DNA from: Sva-07 sp963728355
Lineage (GTDB): Bacteria > Actinomycetota > Acidimicrobiia > Acidimicrobiales > Ilumatobacteraceae
Assembly (NCBI GenBank): GCA_963728355.1
Contig: CAVSJQ010000001.1
Location: 248,001 to 312,000 of the forward strand
Length of the DNA stretch: 64,000 bases
Direction: 5' to 3'
The position numbers and the translations under genes are program-made. Each line of letters starts with the position of its first letter. The first letter of the stretch is position 1. Of this stretch, positions 1-8,921 are shown piece by piece. The notes below the pieces were generated by a model. The model was not told the origin of the DNA, searched no databases, and saw only the letters and a list, made by a program, of their open reading frames with translations.

Positions 1-49
1 CGGGGTCCTGTGCGGCCCTCGGACTCGCCACCGGCAGCCACGCAGCGGG

Positions 50-886
50 TCAGATGACCGGTGGCCGCCCGAGTCGGGTAAGCCGCCACACCGTGCGCCA
101 CGAGACAGGCTCATGTGAGATGTTGCCCCGCCAACCAGATGCCCATCCCCGGCGGTAGGCGTCCCGGCATGGACCCTTCGGGGCCCGCATCATTCCCAGG
201 ATCAGCCATGAGGCCACGTGGACGACGGCAACGGGCCAGGGAAGAGTTCGTCGGGCGATCCACACCCGGTTGCGACCGGTGAGGAACCATCCGTCGGCGT
301 GGCGGGAGATCTCGGTGCGCGGGTGGAAGACCTCGACGTCGGCGAGGTATCGGATCTTCCACCCAGCGTCGATGAGCCGCCAGCTCAGTTCGATCTCCTC
401 GTGCCCGTAGAAGAGCTCGGCGAAGTAACCGCCGACCTGTTCATACGCCTCACGACGGATCGCGCACGCACCACCAAGGAAGTAGGCCACATCACCGGAC
501 TCGGCTGGGTCAGCCCTTCCAGCCCGGGGAACGTGGCGGCGTGAAGTTGCTCCTTCTTCGTCGATCAGACGAAAGGACGCGACGGCGAGGTGAGGGTCGA
601 CAGCGAACTCGTGCTCGAGACGAGCCAAATCGCCGCGAAGTTCTGCATCGTCATCAAGGAAGCCCACGAGATCTGCTTCTGAGGCCCGCAATCCCACGTC
701 GCGGCCGGCGGGCACACCGATGTTCGTCGGCAGCCGAACTTCTTGAACTCGGCTCTGAGCGAGCACAACACCGCCGCCGTTGCTGACGACGACCACGTCG
801 CCAGACTCCGTGCCCGCTTTGAGGCTGCACACAGCGGCGGCGAGAGCAATGGGTCGCGTTCCGGTCGTCAGCACCACCCAGTCCAT
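50..886 (-). CDS. Family 2 glycosyltransferase
   Basis: A 278-residue GT-A type glycosyltransferase, probably transferring a nucleotide-activated sugar to a surface glycan at the cytoplasmic membrane face. The N-terminus opens with a nucleotide-binding strand (VVLTTGTRP), the metal-binding DDD lies at residues 78-80, and an acceptor-side GHEEIELSWR block at 161-170 matches the usual ED/EE element of the family. There is no signal peptide; one hydrophobic stretch near residues 220-235 may be a membrane contact. It is the last gene of a reverse-strand pair, 17 bp downstream of an LpxA-like acyltransferase, and faces a polysaccharide operon on the other strand. The sugar and linkage cannot be read from sequence. 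Confidence 0.85.
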   Translation of the reverse strand: MDWVVLTTGTRPIALAAAVCSLKAGTESGDVVVVSNGGGVVLAQSRVQEVRLPTNIGVPAGRDVGLRASEADLVGFLDDDAELRGDLARLEHEFAVDPHLAVASFRLIDEEGATSRRHVPRAGRADPAESGDVAYFLGGACAIRREAYEQVGGYFAELFYGHEEIELSWRLIDAGWKIRYLADVEVFHPRTEISRHADGWFLTGRNRVWIARRTLPWPVAVVHVASWLILGMMRAPKGPCRDAYRRGWASGWRGNISHEPVSWRTVWRLTRLGRPPVI

Positions 887-903
887 TCGAAATCTGAGGC
901 CGA

Positions 904-1593
904 TCAGTGCTCGGCTAGCCGGTCGACTCGTTCTCGAAATCGGCGCATCTGATCGGAAAGCAAGGGGGCCACGTCTTCACCTTGTCTGAACACCGCATCA
1001 ATGGCCGCTATGGCATCTTCCTCATAGTTGGCCCGCCGCAGGCCGACGACATTCGCTCCCCGTACAGCAGCTGGACTTCCGTATGCCGTCGAAAAGGGAG
1101 GAATGTCTCTCGTCACCACGGATCCCATCCCCACCATTGCTCCTGAACCGATGACGCGCCGCTGGTGAACCACAGTCCCGAGACCGATGTTCGCGCCTTC
1201 GCCTACGATGGTGTGCCCACCGATCATCACCGAACAGCTGATCGTAGCTCGGTCGCCGATCTCGCCATCGTGTGGCACATGGGCCTTTGTCATGATGTAG
1301 CAGTCGTCACCGATCCTCGTGACGCCGGCCCACCCCTGCTGTATCGTCGCGAACTCCCGGATGACGTTGCGGCTGCCGATCTCGACCGGGCCGACGCCTT
1401 CGTCGCCCTCCCACGCCGCAGGATGGGATCCGCCACGAGTCTCCCCTGGCGTACCGATGACGACATTCGGACCGATCCAATTGTCATCACCGATTCGGCA
1501 GGGACCAAGGATGACCGTATAGGGACCGATCACATTGCGGGAGCCGAGAACTACTCCCTCGCCGATGATCGCCGATTCGTGAATTCTGTTCAC
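904..1593 (-). CDS. LpxA-like left-handed beta-helix acyltransferase
   Basis: A 229-residue hexapeptide-repeat acyltransferase. It resembles LpxA (UDP-GlcNAc acyltransferase) rather than generic sugar O-acetyltransferases: the helix carries IGSRNVIREFATI (73-85), a KAHVPHD block at 103-109 whose H108 aligns with catalytic His125 of E. coli LpxA, VVHQRRVIG (141-149), and the C-terminal GANVVGLRR (179-187) typical of LpxA's nucleotide and acyl region. At 229 residues it is shorter than LpxA (about 260), with a short helical C-terminus. An actinobacterium has no lipid A, so the acceptor is probably another UDP-sugar. The aminotransferase and dehydrogenase at 3773-5814 are the kind that would make a 3-amino-UDP-GlcNAc for it to N-acylate. 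That role is inferred. Confidence 0.8.
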   Translation of the reverse strand: MNRIHESAIIGEGVVLGSRNVIGPYTVILGPCRIGDDNWIGPNVVIGTPGETRGGSHPAAWEGDEGVGPVEIGSRNVIREFATIQQGWAGVTRIGDDCYIMTKAHVPHDGEIGDRATISCSVMIGGHTIVGEGANIGLGTVVHQRRVIGSGAMVGMGSVVTRDIPPFSTAYGSPAAVRGANVVGLRRANYEEDAIAAIDAVFRQGEDVAPLLSDQMRRFRERVDRLAEH

Positions 1594-2033
1594 AGGTCCA
1601 AGCTCCTCGATCGCAGGTGCGGACAGGCTACATGCGCGCCCACCAACGGGGCAGGGGCTCCGACGAGATCCGTGCGGACACCGACTCTGTGGTCATGATG
1701 GCGCAGAATTCGGAACAGAAAGGCGCACGTATGACCAGCGGCTTTGTAGCCCCAAGGCACTCGATGCGGACGCATCGTCCACGACGTCATCAGCGCTCGT
1801 GCCAGACCAAGCGATCAGCCTACGCACGGGCCTCAAATCGGTCGATAGAGTCCACTGGCTCCGATGATCGCCGAACTGTGCATTCAGCGCAGCACCCCCT
1901 TCAGTCGCCATGACCGCTGCCTCCTCTGACCAACCCAACCCGGCGGCCCGGGCCTCGCAGCCCGCGGCCAATTCCAAACATGCACCTGAAATGCTGGCGA
2001 AGCTGAAGTACGCGGCGTCGGGTCTTCGGTGCG
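1594..2033. other. Divergent intergenic region of polysaccharide locus
   Basis: This 440-bp gap separates the reverse-strand LpxA-like gene from the forward-strand Stealth gene, so it should hold both promoters. I could not assign clear -35/-10 pairs. A 45-codon forward ORF (1910-2047, starting MTAASSDQPNP) runs 14 bp into the Stealth gene; it has no recognisable domain and I do not call it a gene. Longer open frames here look like non-coding shadows. Confidence 0.5.
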
Positions 2034-3764
2034 ATGCCACCGGATGAACGGCGAGCTCGGCTGAAGAGCTGGGCACTCAAGCCGAATCTGGGAACGCGTC
2101 TACGGCTTTTCCTCTTTCCCACGCCGGGCGCGCTGCGTCAGCTCAACCTACGCGCTGCGGGACGCGCACGTGTACGACCCCATTTCGTCTTTGTTGCGTC
2201 GTGGACCGCTGCGCGCGAGCGCAACCTCGACGAAGCGCAACGGATCCTGCGTACGGCTGGCATCCCGTTCACGGCGATTGATGATCCGAGCCCGCTCCGG
2301 GGCCAAGTGGGTGTCGCACTACACAACAGGTCTGCAGTGATCGATGCCTTCCAACGCTACGGAGACTACGGCTCCTTCCTCGCCGGCGCCCCATGGACAG
2401 ACAAGGTCAGAATCGTCAATGGCACTCGGTCGCGATTGAATCGGCTTCAAGCGGCCCGCATGGAGTTCTGCTCGAGTCTGGTGCTCTGCCACTACTCACA
2501 CGTGGGTCCAGGGTCGCGCACATTCGGTCTCGAGTGCGGGACTGTTATCTCCTTTTGGACGCCCGCGGCCGATGCGGACACAGAGGAGCCGCCCAAGCTG
2601 TACGGGTCGGCGCCGAACCGCTGGTCGTCTGTCGTCCCGGCGCCGAGTGACCACTTGGGCGCTGAACGAGAACTGCCGCAAGGCCTTCACGGCAACCGTC
2701 ACATTGACGATGTGACCTTCCCCGTCGACCTCGTCTGCTTCTGGGTTGACGGGTCCGATCCAGCATGGAACGAGAGGAAGCGCCAGCGACTCAGTGGAGG
2801 TCTACCTGACACCTCGGGTGCGGCTATATCGATGGAGGCCAATGAGGAGCGCCTCTACCGCAGCCGCGACGAGCTTCGCTACGCATTGCGGTCGGTCGAG
2901 ATGTATGCGCCGTTTCTCCGGCACGTCTACCTCGTCACCGACCGGCAAGTTCCCGATTGGTTGGATCCTGCGGCTCCCGGCCTCACCGTGATCGATCACT
3001 CCGAGATTTTTCCCCACAGCGCTCTACCGGTCTTCAATTCGAACGCCATCGACACACGGGTTCACCACATCGACGGACTTTCCGAGCATTTTCTTGTCAG
3101 CAATGATGACATCATGTTCTTCGGTCCGGTCACGGCCGCCGACTTCTTCAGTCCGAGCGGTGCGGCTCGTCTCTTCCTGTCCACCGCCCGAATCCCGTTC
3201 GGCGAAACCACCGACGGCGAGCCCGCAGTCGATTCAGCTGCCAAGAACAATCGACGTCTGATCGAGCTGCAATACGGAGTCACGATCACACAAAAGTTCA
3301 AGCACATCATGAGCGCCCAGCGGCGCTCCGTTCGATTTGATGTCGCCAAGACGTTCAGCGAGGCGGTGGACAACACGACTCATCACCCATTTCGCAGCGC
3401 CGAGGACATTGCGTTTTCCCATCTCTGTGCATACAGCGGACTCATGACTGGTGAGTCGATAGTCGGCACCCTGCCTTATGACTACGTGAGCCTCGCCGAC
3501 CCCCGACTCGTCGAACGCCTGGACGCTCTACGACGTCGCCCTGGGAAAGTTCGCGTCCTGTGCCTCAACGACGGCGACACCAGCGCCGTGCATGATGTGC
3601 ACGGGCGTCCGATCGGCAACATCGTCGTTGACCCGGTCGCTCGCGATGAGAAGGTCGCCGAGTTCCTCGAGACGATGTTCCCGGCCCCTAGCAAATGGGA
3701 GCGAGAGACGTCGACGGGCACGGCGCCTCTCGACCGAGCGCTCCCTACGATCGAAAGAAAATAG
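2034..3764 (+). CDS. Stealth family sugar-phosphate transferase
   Basis: A 576-residue Stealth protein. These enzymes transfer hexose-1-phosphate units to make phosphodiester-linked capsule or wall polymers. The conserved regions are in order: CR1 DLVCFWVDGSDP at about 232-243, CR2 from YRSRDELRYALRSVE (275-289) through VYLVTDRQVPDW and on to FLVSNDDIMFF, CR3 with THHPFRS, and CR4 with LCLND near the C-terminus. The first 200 residues are the variable N-terminal part of the family and contain no transmembrane helix. The start at ATG 2034 has only a weak ribosome site. It leads a forward operon with an aminotransferase and an oxidoreductase, so the polymer probably contains a modified amino sugar. 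Confidence 0.88.
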   Translation: MPPDERRARLKSWALKPNLGTRLRLFLFPTPGALRQLNLRAAGRARVRPHFVFVASWTAARERNLDEAQRILRTAGIPFTAIDDPSPLRGQVGVALHNRSAVIDAFQRYGDYGSFLAGAPWTDKVRIVNGTRSRLNRLQAARMEFCSSLVLCHYSHVGPGSRTFGLECGTVISFWTPAADADTEEPPKLYGSAPNRWSSVVPAPSDHLGAERELPQGLHGNRHIDDVTFPVDLVCFWVDGSDPAWNERKRQRLSGGLPDTSGAAISMEANEERLYRSRDELRYALRSVEMYAPFLRHVYLVTDRQVPDWLDPAAPGLTVIDHSEIFPHSALPVFNSNAIDTRVHHIDGLSEHFLVSNDDIMFFGPVTAADFFSPSGAARLFLSTARIPFGETTDGEPAVDSAAKNNRRLIELQYGVTITQKFKHIMSAQRRSVRFDVAKTFSEAVDNTTHHPFRSAEDIAFSHLCAYSGLMTGESIVGTLPYDYVSLADPRLVERLDALRRRPGKVRVLCLNDGDTSAVHDVHGRPIGNIVVDPVARDEKVAEFLETMFPAPSKWERETSTGTAPLDRALPTIERK

Positions 3765-3772
3765 GTACGAAC

Positions 3773-4825
3773 GTGATTCGGCTCGCAGTTCCATTCATCG
3801 GCGACGAGGAAGTCGCAGCGGTCGAGCGCGTCATGCACTCCGGCCAACTCTCCCAGGGTCCTGAAACCGCCGCATTCGAGGAGGAATTCTCGAGCCTCGT
3901 CGACGGACGACACTGCATTGGCGTCAACTCCGGCACCAGCGCGCTGCATGTTGCGCTCCTCGCAGCAGGTATCGGCCCCGGCGACGAGGTCATCGTCCCG
4001 TCCTTCACGTTCGCAGCGACGGCGAATGCTGTCGCCCTCACTGGCGCTCGACCGGTCTTCGTCGACATCGAGCCCTACTACTTCTGCATCGACCCGCAAG
4101 CCGTCGCCGCCGCTGTGACGCCCCGCACTGCAGCAATCATGCCCGTTCATCTCTACGGTCATCCGGCGCAAATGCCTGAAATTCTTGAAATCGCTCAGCG
4201 CCACGGGCTGCTCGTCGTCGAAGACAGCGCCCAAGCGCATGGTGCCGCTCTCAACGGGACACCAGCCGGAGCGTTCGGAACACTTGGGGCGTTCAGTTTC
4301 TATCCGACGAAGAACATGACCACCGGCGAAGGCGGCATGATCACGACCGCCGACGATGAGCTCGCACGCAAGTGCCGCCTGCTCCGAGCGCAGGGAATGG
4401 AGGTCCGGTACCAAAACGAGATGGTCGGCCTGAACGTCCGCATGACCGATATGGCGGCCGCGATCGGGCGGGTTCAGCTCACACGTCTTTCCGCCTGGAC
4501 CGAGGCGCGCCGAGCAAACGCCTCGGCGTACGACGCACAGCTCAGTAGGGTCACCGTTCCCGCTGTGGCAAATGACGCCCACCACGTCTACCACCAGTAC
4601 ACGATCCGATCGGCCGACCGGGACGGGCTTCTCGCTCGACTCCGCGAACATGAGATCGGATGCGACGTGTACTACCCGACGCCGGTACACGCGCTACCCT
4701 CGTTCGGACTCGAGATTGAACTGCCGATCACCGAGATGGTCTCGCAGGAAGTCCTGAGCATTCCGGTACACCCCTTCCTCACCACGGAGGAACGCACGAA
4801 GATCATCGAGGTGATCAACCAATGA
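3773..4825 (+). CDS. DegT/DnrJ/EryC1/StrS sugar aminotransferase
   Basis: A PLP-dependent aminotransferase (350 residues from the chosen start) acting on keto nucleotide-sugars. The family signature is clear: the PLP-lysine sits in SFYPTKNMTTGEGG (K180), with VVEDSAQAHG (the PLP-ring Asp/Gln block) upstream and NSGTSALHVAL near the N-terminus. I chose GTG at 3773, which begins IRLAVPFIGDEEV just after the Stealth stop and behind an AGG; the longer in-frame start at 3695 would bury 70 bp in the Stealth gene. The stop overlaps the next gene by four bases (ATGA), so it is coupled to the Gfo/Idh/MocA dehydrogenase. Such pairs oxidise and then transaminate C3 of UDP-GlcNAc (GnnA/GnnB) or of its uronate (WlbA/WlbC type). 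Confidence 0.9.
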   Translation: MIRLAVPFIGDEEVAAVERVMHSGQLSQGPETAAFEEEFSSLVDGRHCIGVNSGTSALHVALLAAGIGPGDEVIVPSFTFAATANAVALTGARPVFVDIEPYYFCIDPQAVAAAVTPRTAAIMPVHLYGHPAQMPEILEIAQRHGLLVVEDSAQAHGAALNGTPAGAFGTLGAFSFYPTKNMTTGEGGMITTADDELARKCRLLRAQGMEVRYQNEMVGLNVRMTDMAAAIGRVQLTRLSAWTEARRANASAYDAQLSRVTVPAVANDAHHVYHQYTIRSADRDGLLARLREHEIGCDVYYPTPVHALPSFGLEIELPITEMVSQEVLSIPVHPFLTTEERTKIIEVINQ

Positions 4826-5814
4826 GCCGTCTTCGAGCCGGTCTCATCGGCATTGGCGCCATGGGCAGGAACCACGCGCGAGTGCTCGCCAGCCTCGATG
4901 GTGTCGAGTTCGCCGGCGTGTACGACCCTGCGCTCGATGGCGCCGGCTACGGAGGCGCTCGGGGTCACGCCTCTGCCGAGGCGTTGCTGGCTTCCGGACT
5001 CGATTGCTGCGTGATCGCTGCTCCGACCTCGGAACACGAACGGCTTGCGGCGGTCGCTGCAGAGAACGGCGTCTCCGTGCTCGTGGAGAAGCCGCTCGCC
5101 CACGACAGTGCGGCCGCCCGCCGGATGCAGCAGCTTTTCGACAGTGCCGGGCTCGTCGGCGTTGTCGGCCACATCGAGCGCTTCAACCCGGCGACGATTG
5201 CGCTGCAGGTCAAGATCGAATCGGGCGATCTCGGCGACCTGTACCAACTTGCTACTCGTCGCCAGGGGCCGTTCCCCGAGCGGATTCGAGACGTGGGCGT
5301 CGTGATGGATCTGGCGACTCACGACATCGATCTGACACGATGGGTCACCGGCTCCGACTACGACAGCGTGAGTGCATGGACCGCTCACAAGAGCGGCCGA
5401 CACAACGAGGACCTTGTCATCGGGACGGGTCAGTTGGGGTCCGGCCTGGTGGTGAGCCACCATGTGAACTGGTTGTCGGCGGCAAAGGAGCGTCTCACCG
5501 CCGTCACCGGCGAGGGCGGAACGATGGTTGCGGACACGCTCAATGCCGACCTCTACTTCTACGAAAACGCCGTCACGGTCACCGAATGGCAAGCCATGGC
5601 GGTCTTCAGGGGGGTCGGCGAGGGCAACATGACGCGTTTTGCGCTCCCGAAGCGCGAGCCCCTCGTCGCCGAATTGGAGGCATTTCGTGATGCGGTGCGC
5701 GGGGACCGGGCACCTGCGGTGCCATTCTCGGACGGCGCCGAAGTGGTCAGGATCGCGGAGCTGCTCCTGGAATCTGCACGCACCCGAACGACCATCAGCG
5801 TTGCCACGAGCTGA
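4822..5814 (+). CDS. Gfo/Idh/MocA family NAD-dependent sugar dehydrogenase
   Basis: A 330-residue oxidoreductase. The Rossmann motif GLIGIGAMGRNH is at residues 7-18, the family EKP motif at 89-91, and VGHIERFNPA at 115-124 is the block seen in UDP-sugar 3-dehydrogenases of the GnnA/WlbA group. DLATHDIDL supplies the usual active-site His. It probably oxidises C3 of a UDP-GlcNAc derivative to a keto-sugar for the aminotransferase whose stop codon it overlaps. Neighbours suggest GnnA, because an LpxA-like acyltransferase is present, but the uronate-specific WlbA role cannot be excluded from sequence. Confidence 0.88.
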   Translation: MSRLRAGLIGIGAMGRNHARVLASLDGVEFAGVYDPALDGAGYGGARGHASAEALLASGLDCCVIAAPTSEHERLAAVAAENGVSVLVEKPLAHDSAAARRMQQLFDSAGLVGVVGHIERFNPATIALQVKIESGDLGDLYQLATRRQGPFPERIRDVGVVMDLATHDIDLTRWVTGSDYDSVSAWTAHKSGRHNEDLVIGTGQLGSGLVVSHHVNWLSAAKERLTAVTGEGGTMVADTLNADLYFYENAVTVTEWQAMAVFRGVGEGNMTRFALPKREPLVAELEAFRDAVRGDRAPAVPFSDGAEVVRIAELLLESARTRTTISVATS

Positions 5815-5873
5815 GAAGTGCGTTTCGCGCCCGAGCTAGCGCCTGCGATCCGACCCGCTCGCAACCCCCGGCC

Positions 5874-7934
5874 ATGAATGATCGGGTCGCAGACGCGCAC
5901 CCATCCAGACTGCCACCTTCGGCTGACGACTGGGGCTACCGTGCACAGCTCGACGGCTTGCGCGCTGTCGCCGTCTATCTGGTTGTCGCGTTCCACGCAG
6001 GGTCATGGAGACTCCAAGGCGGCTTCGTCGGCGTCGACCTCTTCTTCGTGCTCTCGGGTTTCCTCGTCACGAACGTCATCCTGACTGATCTGAGCAACGA
6101 AGGGCGCCTTCGTCTTCGGCGTTTCTATGCTCGTCGCGTTCGTCGGCTGATTCCGGCCGCGACGATCGCCGTCATCGGCACAGCGATCGGTGCCGTTCTG
6201 ATCAGTAACCCGCTCGACCGTTCTTCGTGGGCCGGTGATGCGACCGCCTCATCACTTTGGTACGCGAACTGGCACTTCATCAGAGAGGCGAACGACTACT
6301 TCCTCTCCGATGACGCCACCAGCCCGTATCAGCATTTCTGGTCGCTCTCCATCGAGGAACAGTTCTACCTGGCATTCCCGGCGTTCCTGATGTTGCTGTG
6401 GGTGCTCGTGCGTCGGAACCTCGCTGCGATCACGAGCGTCATCGCAGCGCTACTCGTTGCGGGCGTCGGCGCTCAGGTCTACTGGGCGAGCCGCGATCCC
6501 AATCGCGCATACCTTGGAACGGACACGCGGGCGTACCAATTGCTGATCGGTGTGCTTCTGGCCCTCATCATCTGGCGCTGGCCGATACCGCAAGTGTTTC
6601 GGCGCATCGCTCCCTGGTCGGCCGCCATGTCGTTGGCAGTATTCGTGATCGTGTCGAGCGAATGGCTGGACGTCAGCGCATCAACTCGCGGCATTGTCGC
6701 AGCTGTCGCAGCGACTTGGTGTGTGGCGTCGGTGCAGACCGCTCGAACCGGCGCGGCCATCAGCCTGCTCAGCTGGACTCCGGTGAGATATCTCGGCCAG
6801 ATCTCGTATGGCACGTACCTGTGGCACTGGCCCGTTGTCGTCCTGACAGTTCAACTCGTCGACATCAGCCCTGCCGCGCTCTTCATCGTCGCTGCTGTCG
6901 CTGGATCGTCGTTGGCAGCGTTGAGTCATGAACTCGTGGAAAGACCGTTGCGGCGATCCGCTTGGCTCAACCCCCGACCGTTCGTGGCGATTGCAGGCGG
7001 GGTTGCGCTTGCCGCAGTGGCGGGACTGGTCGTTGCGCCGAATCTGCTGGGCTCGGACCGCAAGCCATCGATCGTTCCCCGATCGTCACCGAACTCCGTT
7101 GGCGCCGATTCGAACGCGCAGGAGGTTCCTGAGAACATCGACTGGAAGGCAGCTCAACTCGCGCCACCCGGTGCACCCAGTTGTGAGCGGGTCGACGCAA
7201 TCGATTGCGTTGTGACAGCCGGGAGCAGCGGCACCATGCTTCTGATCGGCGACAGCCACGCCCGCATGATGATGCCGACGTTCCAGTACATCGCCGAACA
7301 GCGCGACCTCGAACTGGCGGTTGCGTACTCGACGTCGTGTCCCTGGATGAATACAGCGATACCGAGGGGCGAAACCGTTGGGAAGCAGCGGTGTATCGAT
7401 GTGCGAGAACAGCTCTACGACGGGCAGCTCGAGAGGCTGGATCCTGACATCGTGATCGTGATCGAGTATCCGTACTCGCTCTACCCCGACGGGCTGACAT
7501 CCACCGATCCCCGATTCGCCGGCATACCGATGCCAGCGATCCTGGAACAGATGGTCGACGACTCCTTTCGAGAGCTGGCCGCCGACGGACGGAGGGTCGT
7601 CGCCATCGAACCGATCCCCATCTTCGAGTCGGACCCGCTGACCTGCCTGTCGGGCGCAACGACGTCCGATCAGTGCACCTTCCCTCCCTTGCTTTCCTCG
7701 TTGGAGGAACAGCTCTATCGAGGCGCCGCTGAGGGCGGGGAGATCGCTGCGAGCATCGATCTGGATGGTCTTGCGTGCCCACGATTACCAATCTGCGACC
7801 CGCTGCAGCGGGGCTATCCTGTCTGGAGGGACAGCAACCATTTCACAACGGATTTCGCGGCGACTCTAGGACCTTCCGTCAACGAATACCTGACCCAGTC
7901 CGGTGTCTTCGATGACCTCGCGGGCGAAGACTGA
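5874..7934 (+). CDS. Acyltransferase-3 / SGNH O-acyltransferase (OafA-like)
   Basis: A 686-residue two-domain membrane O-acyltransferase. The N-terminal part (about 20-375) is an acyltransferase-3 domain with about ten membrane helices and the catalytic-region motif QLDGLRAVAVYLVVAFHAG, followed by GVDLFFVLSGFLVT. After a linker, an SGNH hydrolase-like domain begins at MLLIGDSHARM (about 455-465) and ends with the WRDSNHFT Asp/His block. Such proteins move acetyl groups across the membrane onto exported polysaccharide or peptidoglycan. It lies 59 bp after the dehydrogenase and before the ABC exporter genes, so the exported glycan is the likely acceptor. Confidence 0.9.
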   Translation: MNDRVADAHPSRLPPSADDWGYRAQLDGLRAVAVYLVVAFHAGSWRLQGGFVGVDLFFVLSGFLVTNVILTDLSNEGRLRLRRFYARRVRRLIPAATIAVIGTAIGAVLISNPLDRSSWAGDATASSLWYANWHFIREANDYFLSDDATSPYQHFWSLSIEEQFYLAFPAFLMLLWVLVRRNLAAITSVIAALLVAGVGAQVYWASRDPNRAYLGTDTRAYQLLIGVLLALIIWRWPIPQVFRRIAPWSAAMSLAVFVIVSSEWLDVSASTRGIVAAVAATWCVASVQTARTGAAISLLSWTPVRYLGQISYGTYLWHWPVVVLTVQLVDISPAALFIVAAVAGSSLAALSHELVERPLRRSAWLNPRPFVAIAGGVALAAVAGLVVAPNLLGSDRKPSIVPRSSPNSVGADSNAQEVPENIDWKAAQLAPPGAPSCERVDAIDCVVTAGSSGTMLLIGDSHARMMMPTFQYIAEQRDLELAVAYSTSCPWMNTAIPRGETVGKQRCIDVREQLYDGQLERLDPDIVIVIEYPYSLYPDGLTSTDPRFAGIPMPAILEQMVDDSFRELAADGRRVVAIEPIPIFESDPLTCLSGATTSDQCTFPPLLSSLEEQLYRGAAEGGEIAASIDLDGLACPRLPICDPLQRGYPVWRDSNHFTTDFAATLGPSVNEYLTQSGVFDDLAGED

Positions 7935-8060
7935 CGACCTTCCCAAGGCTAGGCGCAGACTTCTCAGTCAGTCGTTGCCTGGACGTCCCGTGGGTATGCA
8001 CCGAGTACTTAAGCCGATGCAGAGTTCACTCCGCCGGATAAATTCTACGATGGTGCCTTT

Positions 8061-8921
8061 GTGACTCTCGACAACTCAACATCACACCGCGCCGACGGTC
8101 TCTTCTCGCTCCATGCTCCAACCTCCTCGGGCGAGTACTTGCGCGAGATGTGGAGCCGACGGGCGTTCGCCGTAGCGATGCCGATGGAACAAGTGCGTTC
8201 GACCCACCAGAACACCCTGCTTGGCAATGTGTGGCACCTCGCCAATCCGGTTCTCTCCGTCGCCGTGTACTTCTTGGTCTTCGGCCTTTTCCTGAATGTC
8301 AGCCGGGACATCGACAACTATCTTCTCTGGCTCACGGTCGGCGTGTTCGCTTACGGGTTGACATCCCGTTCGGTGCAGTCCGGAGCAACCTCGATCCCTG
8401 CGAACCAGGGCCTCATGCGGTCGATGAGATTCCCGAGGGCGCTCCTGCCCGTATCGTCGGTTCTCGCCGACCTCTTGACGTTCGGCTTCCAACTCACAGT
8501 CGTGTGTGGGGTTGCCATCGTCACTGGTCAAGGTCTGAGCCGAAATCTGCTCGCTCTGCCCGTAATCATCGCCGTGCACAGCGCGCTCAACCTCGGCGGC
8601 GCGTTCATCGCTGCGCGCCTGAACGACAGCTATCGGGACGTCCAACAACTCATACCGTTCTTCTTCAGGCTTCTCATGTACCTCTCTGGCGTGATGTTCC
8701 CCGTGCGCCAGTATCTCTACAACGAAGATGCGAACCCCACGATCCAACGAATCATCGGATTGAACCCGATGGTGCAGATACTCGACCTCTACAGGTGGGC
8801 ATTTCTCGGTACCCCTGTTGACCTTGCACGCATCACTGAAACGCTCGTCATCATCGCTGCGACCCTCATCTTCGGGTTCCGATTCTTCCGAGCCCACGAG
8901 CTTGTCTACGGACGAGGGTGA
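8061..8921 (+). CDS. ABC-2 polysaccharide export permease
   Basis: A 286-residue ABC-2 type permease like Wzm or TagG. It starts at GTG 8061 and has a short cytoplasmic N-terminus, six predicted membrane helices and the reentrant RLNDSYRDVQQLIPFFFRLLMYLSGVMFP region typical of polysaccharide exporters. The stop codon overlaps the start of the ATPase gene, so the two are translationally coupled. It should carry the finished lipid-linked glycan across the membrane, but only if the partner ATPase is functional; that ATPase reading frame is broken. Confidence 0.88.
   Translation: MTLDNSTSHRADGLFSLHAPTSSGEYLREMWSRRAFAVAMPMEQVRSTHQNTLLGNVWHLANPVLSVAVYFLVFGLFLNVSRDIDNYLLWLTVGVFAYGLTSRSVQSGATSIPANQGLMRSMRFPRALLPVSSVLADLLTFGFQLTVVCGVAIVTGQGLSRNLLALPVIIAVHSALNLGGAFIAARLNDSYRDVQQLIPFFFRLLMYLSGVMFPVRQYLYNEDANPTIQRIIGLNPMVQILDLYRWAFLGTPVDLARITETLVIIAATLIFGFRFFRAHELVYGRG

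Noticed and set aside
904..1593. Evidence for a Gram-negative organism from the LpxA-like gene
   Set aside because: No other lipid A gene is seen and the remaining genes are actinobacterial in type.
1693..2076. Reverse open frame of 127 codons before the Stealth gene
   Set aside because: It overlaps the Stealth start, has no recognised domain and looks like a shadow frame.
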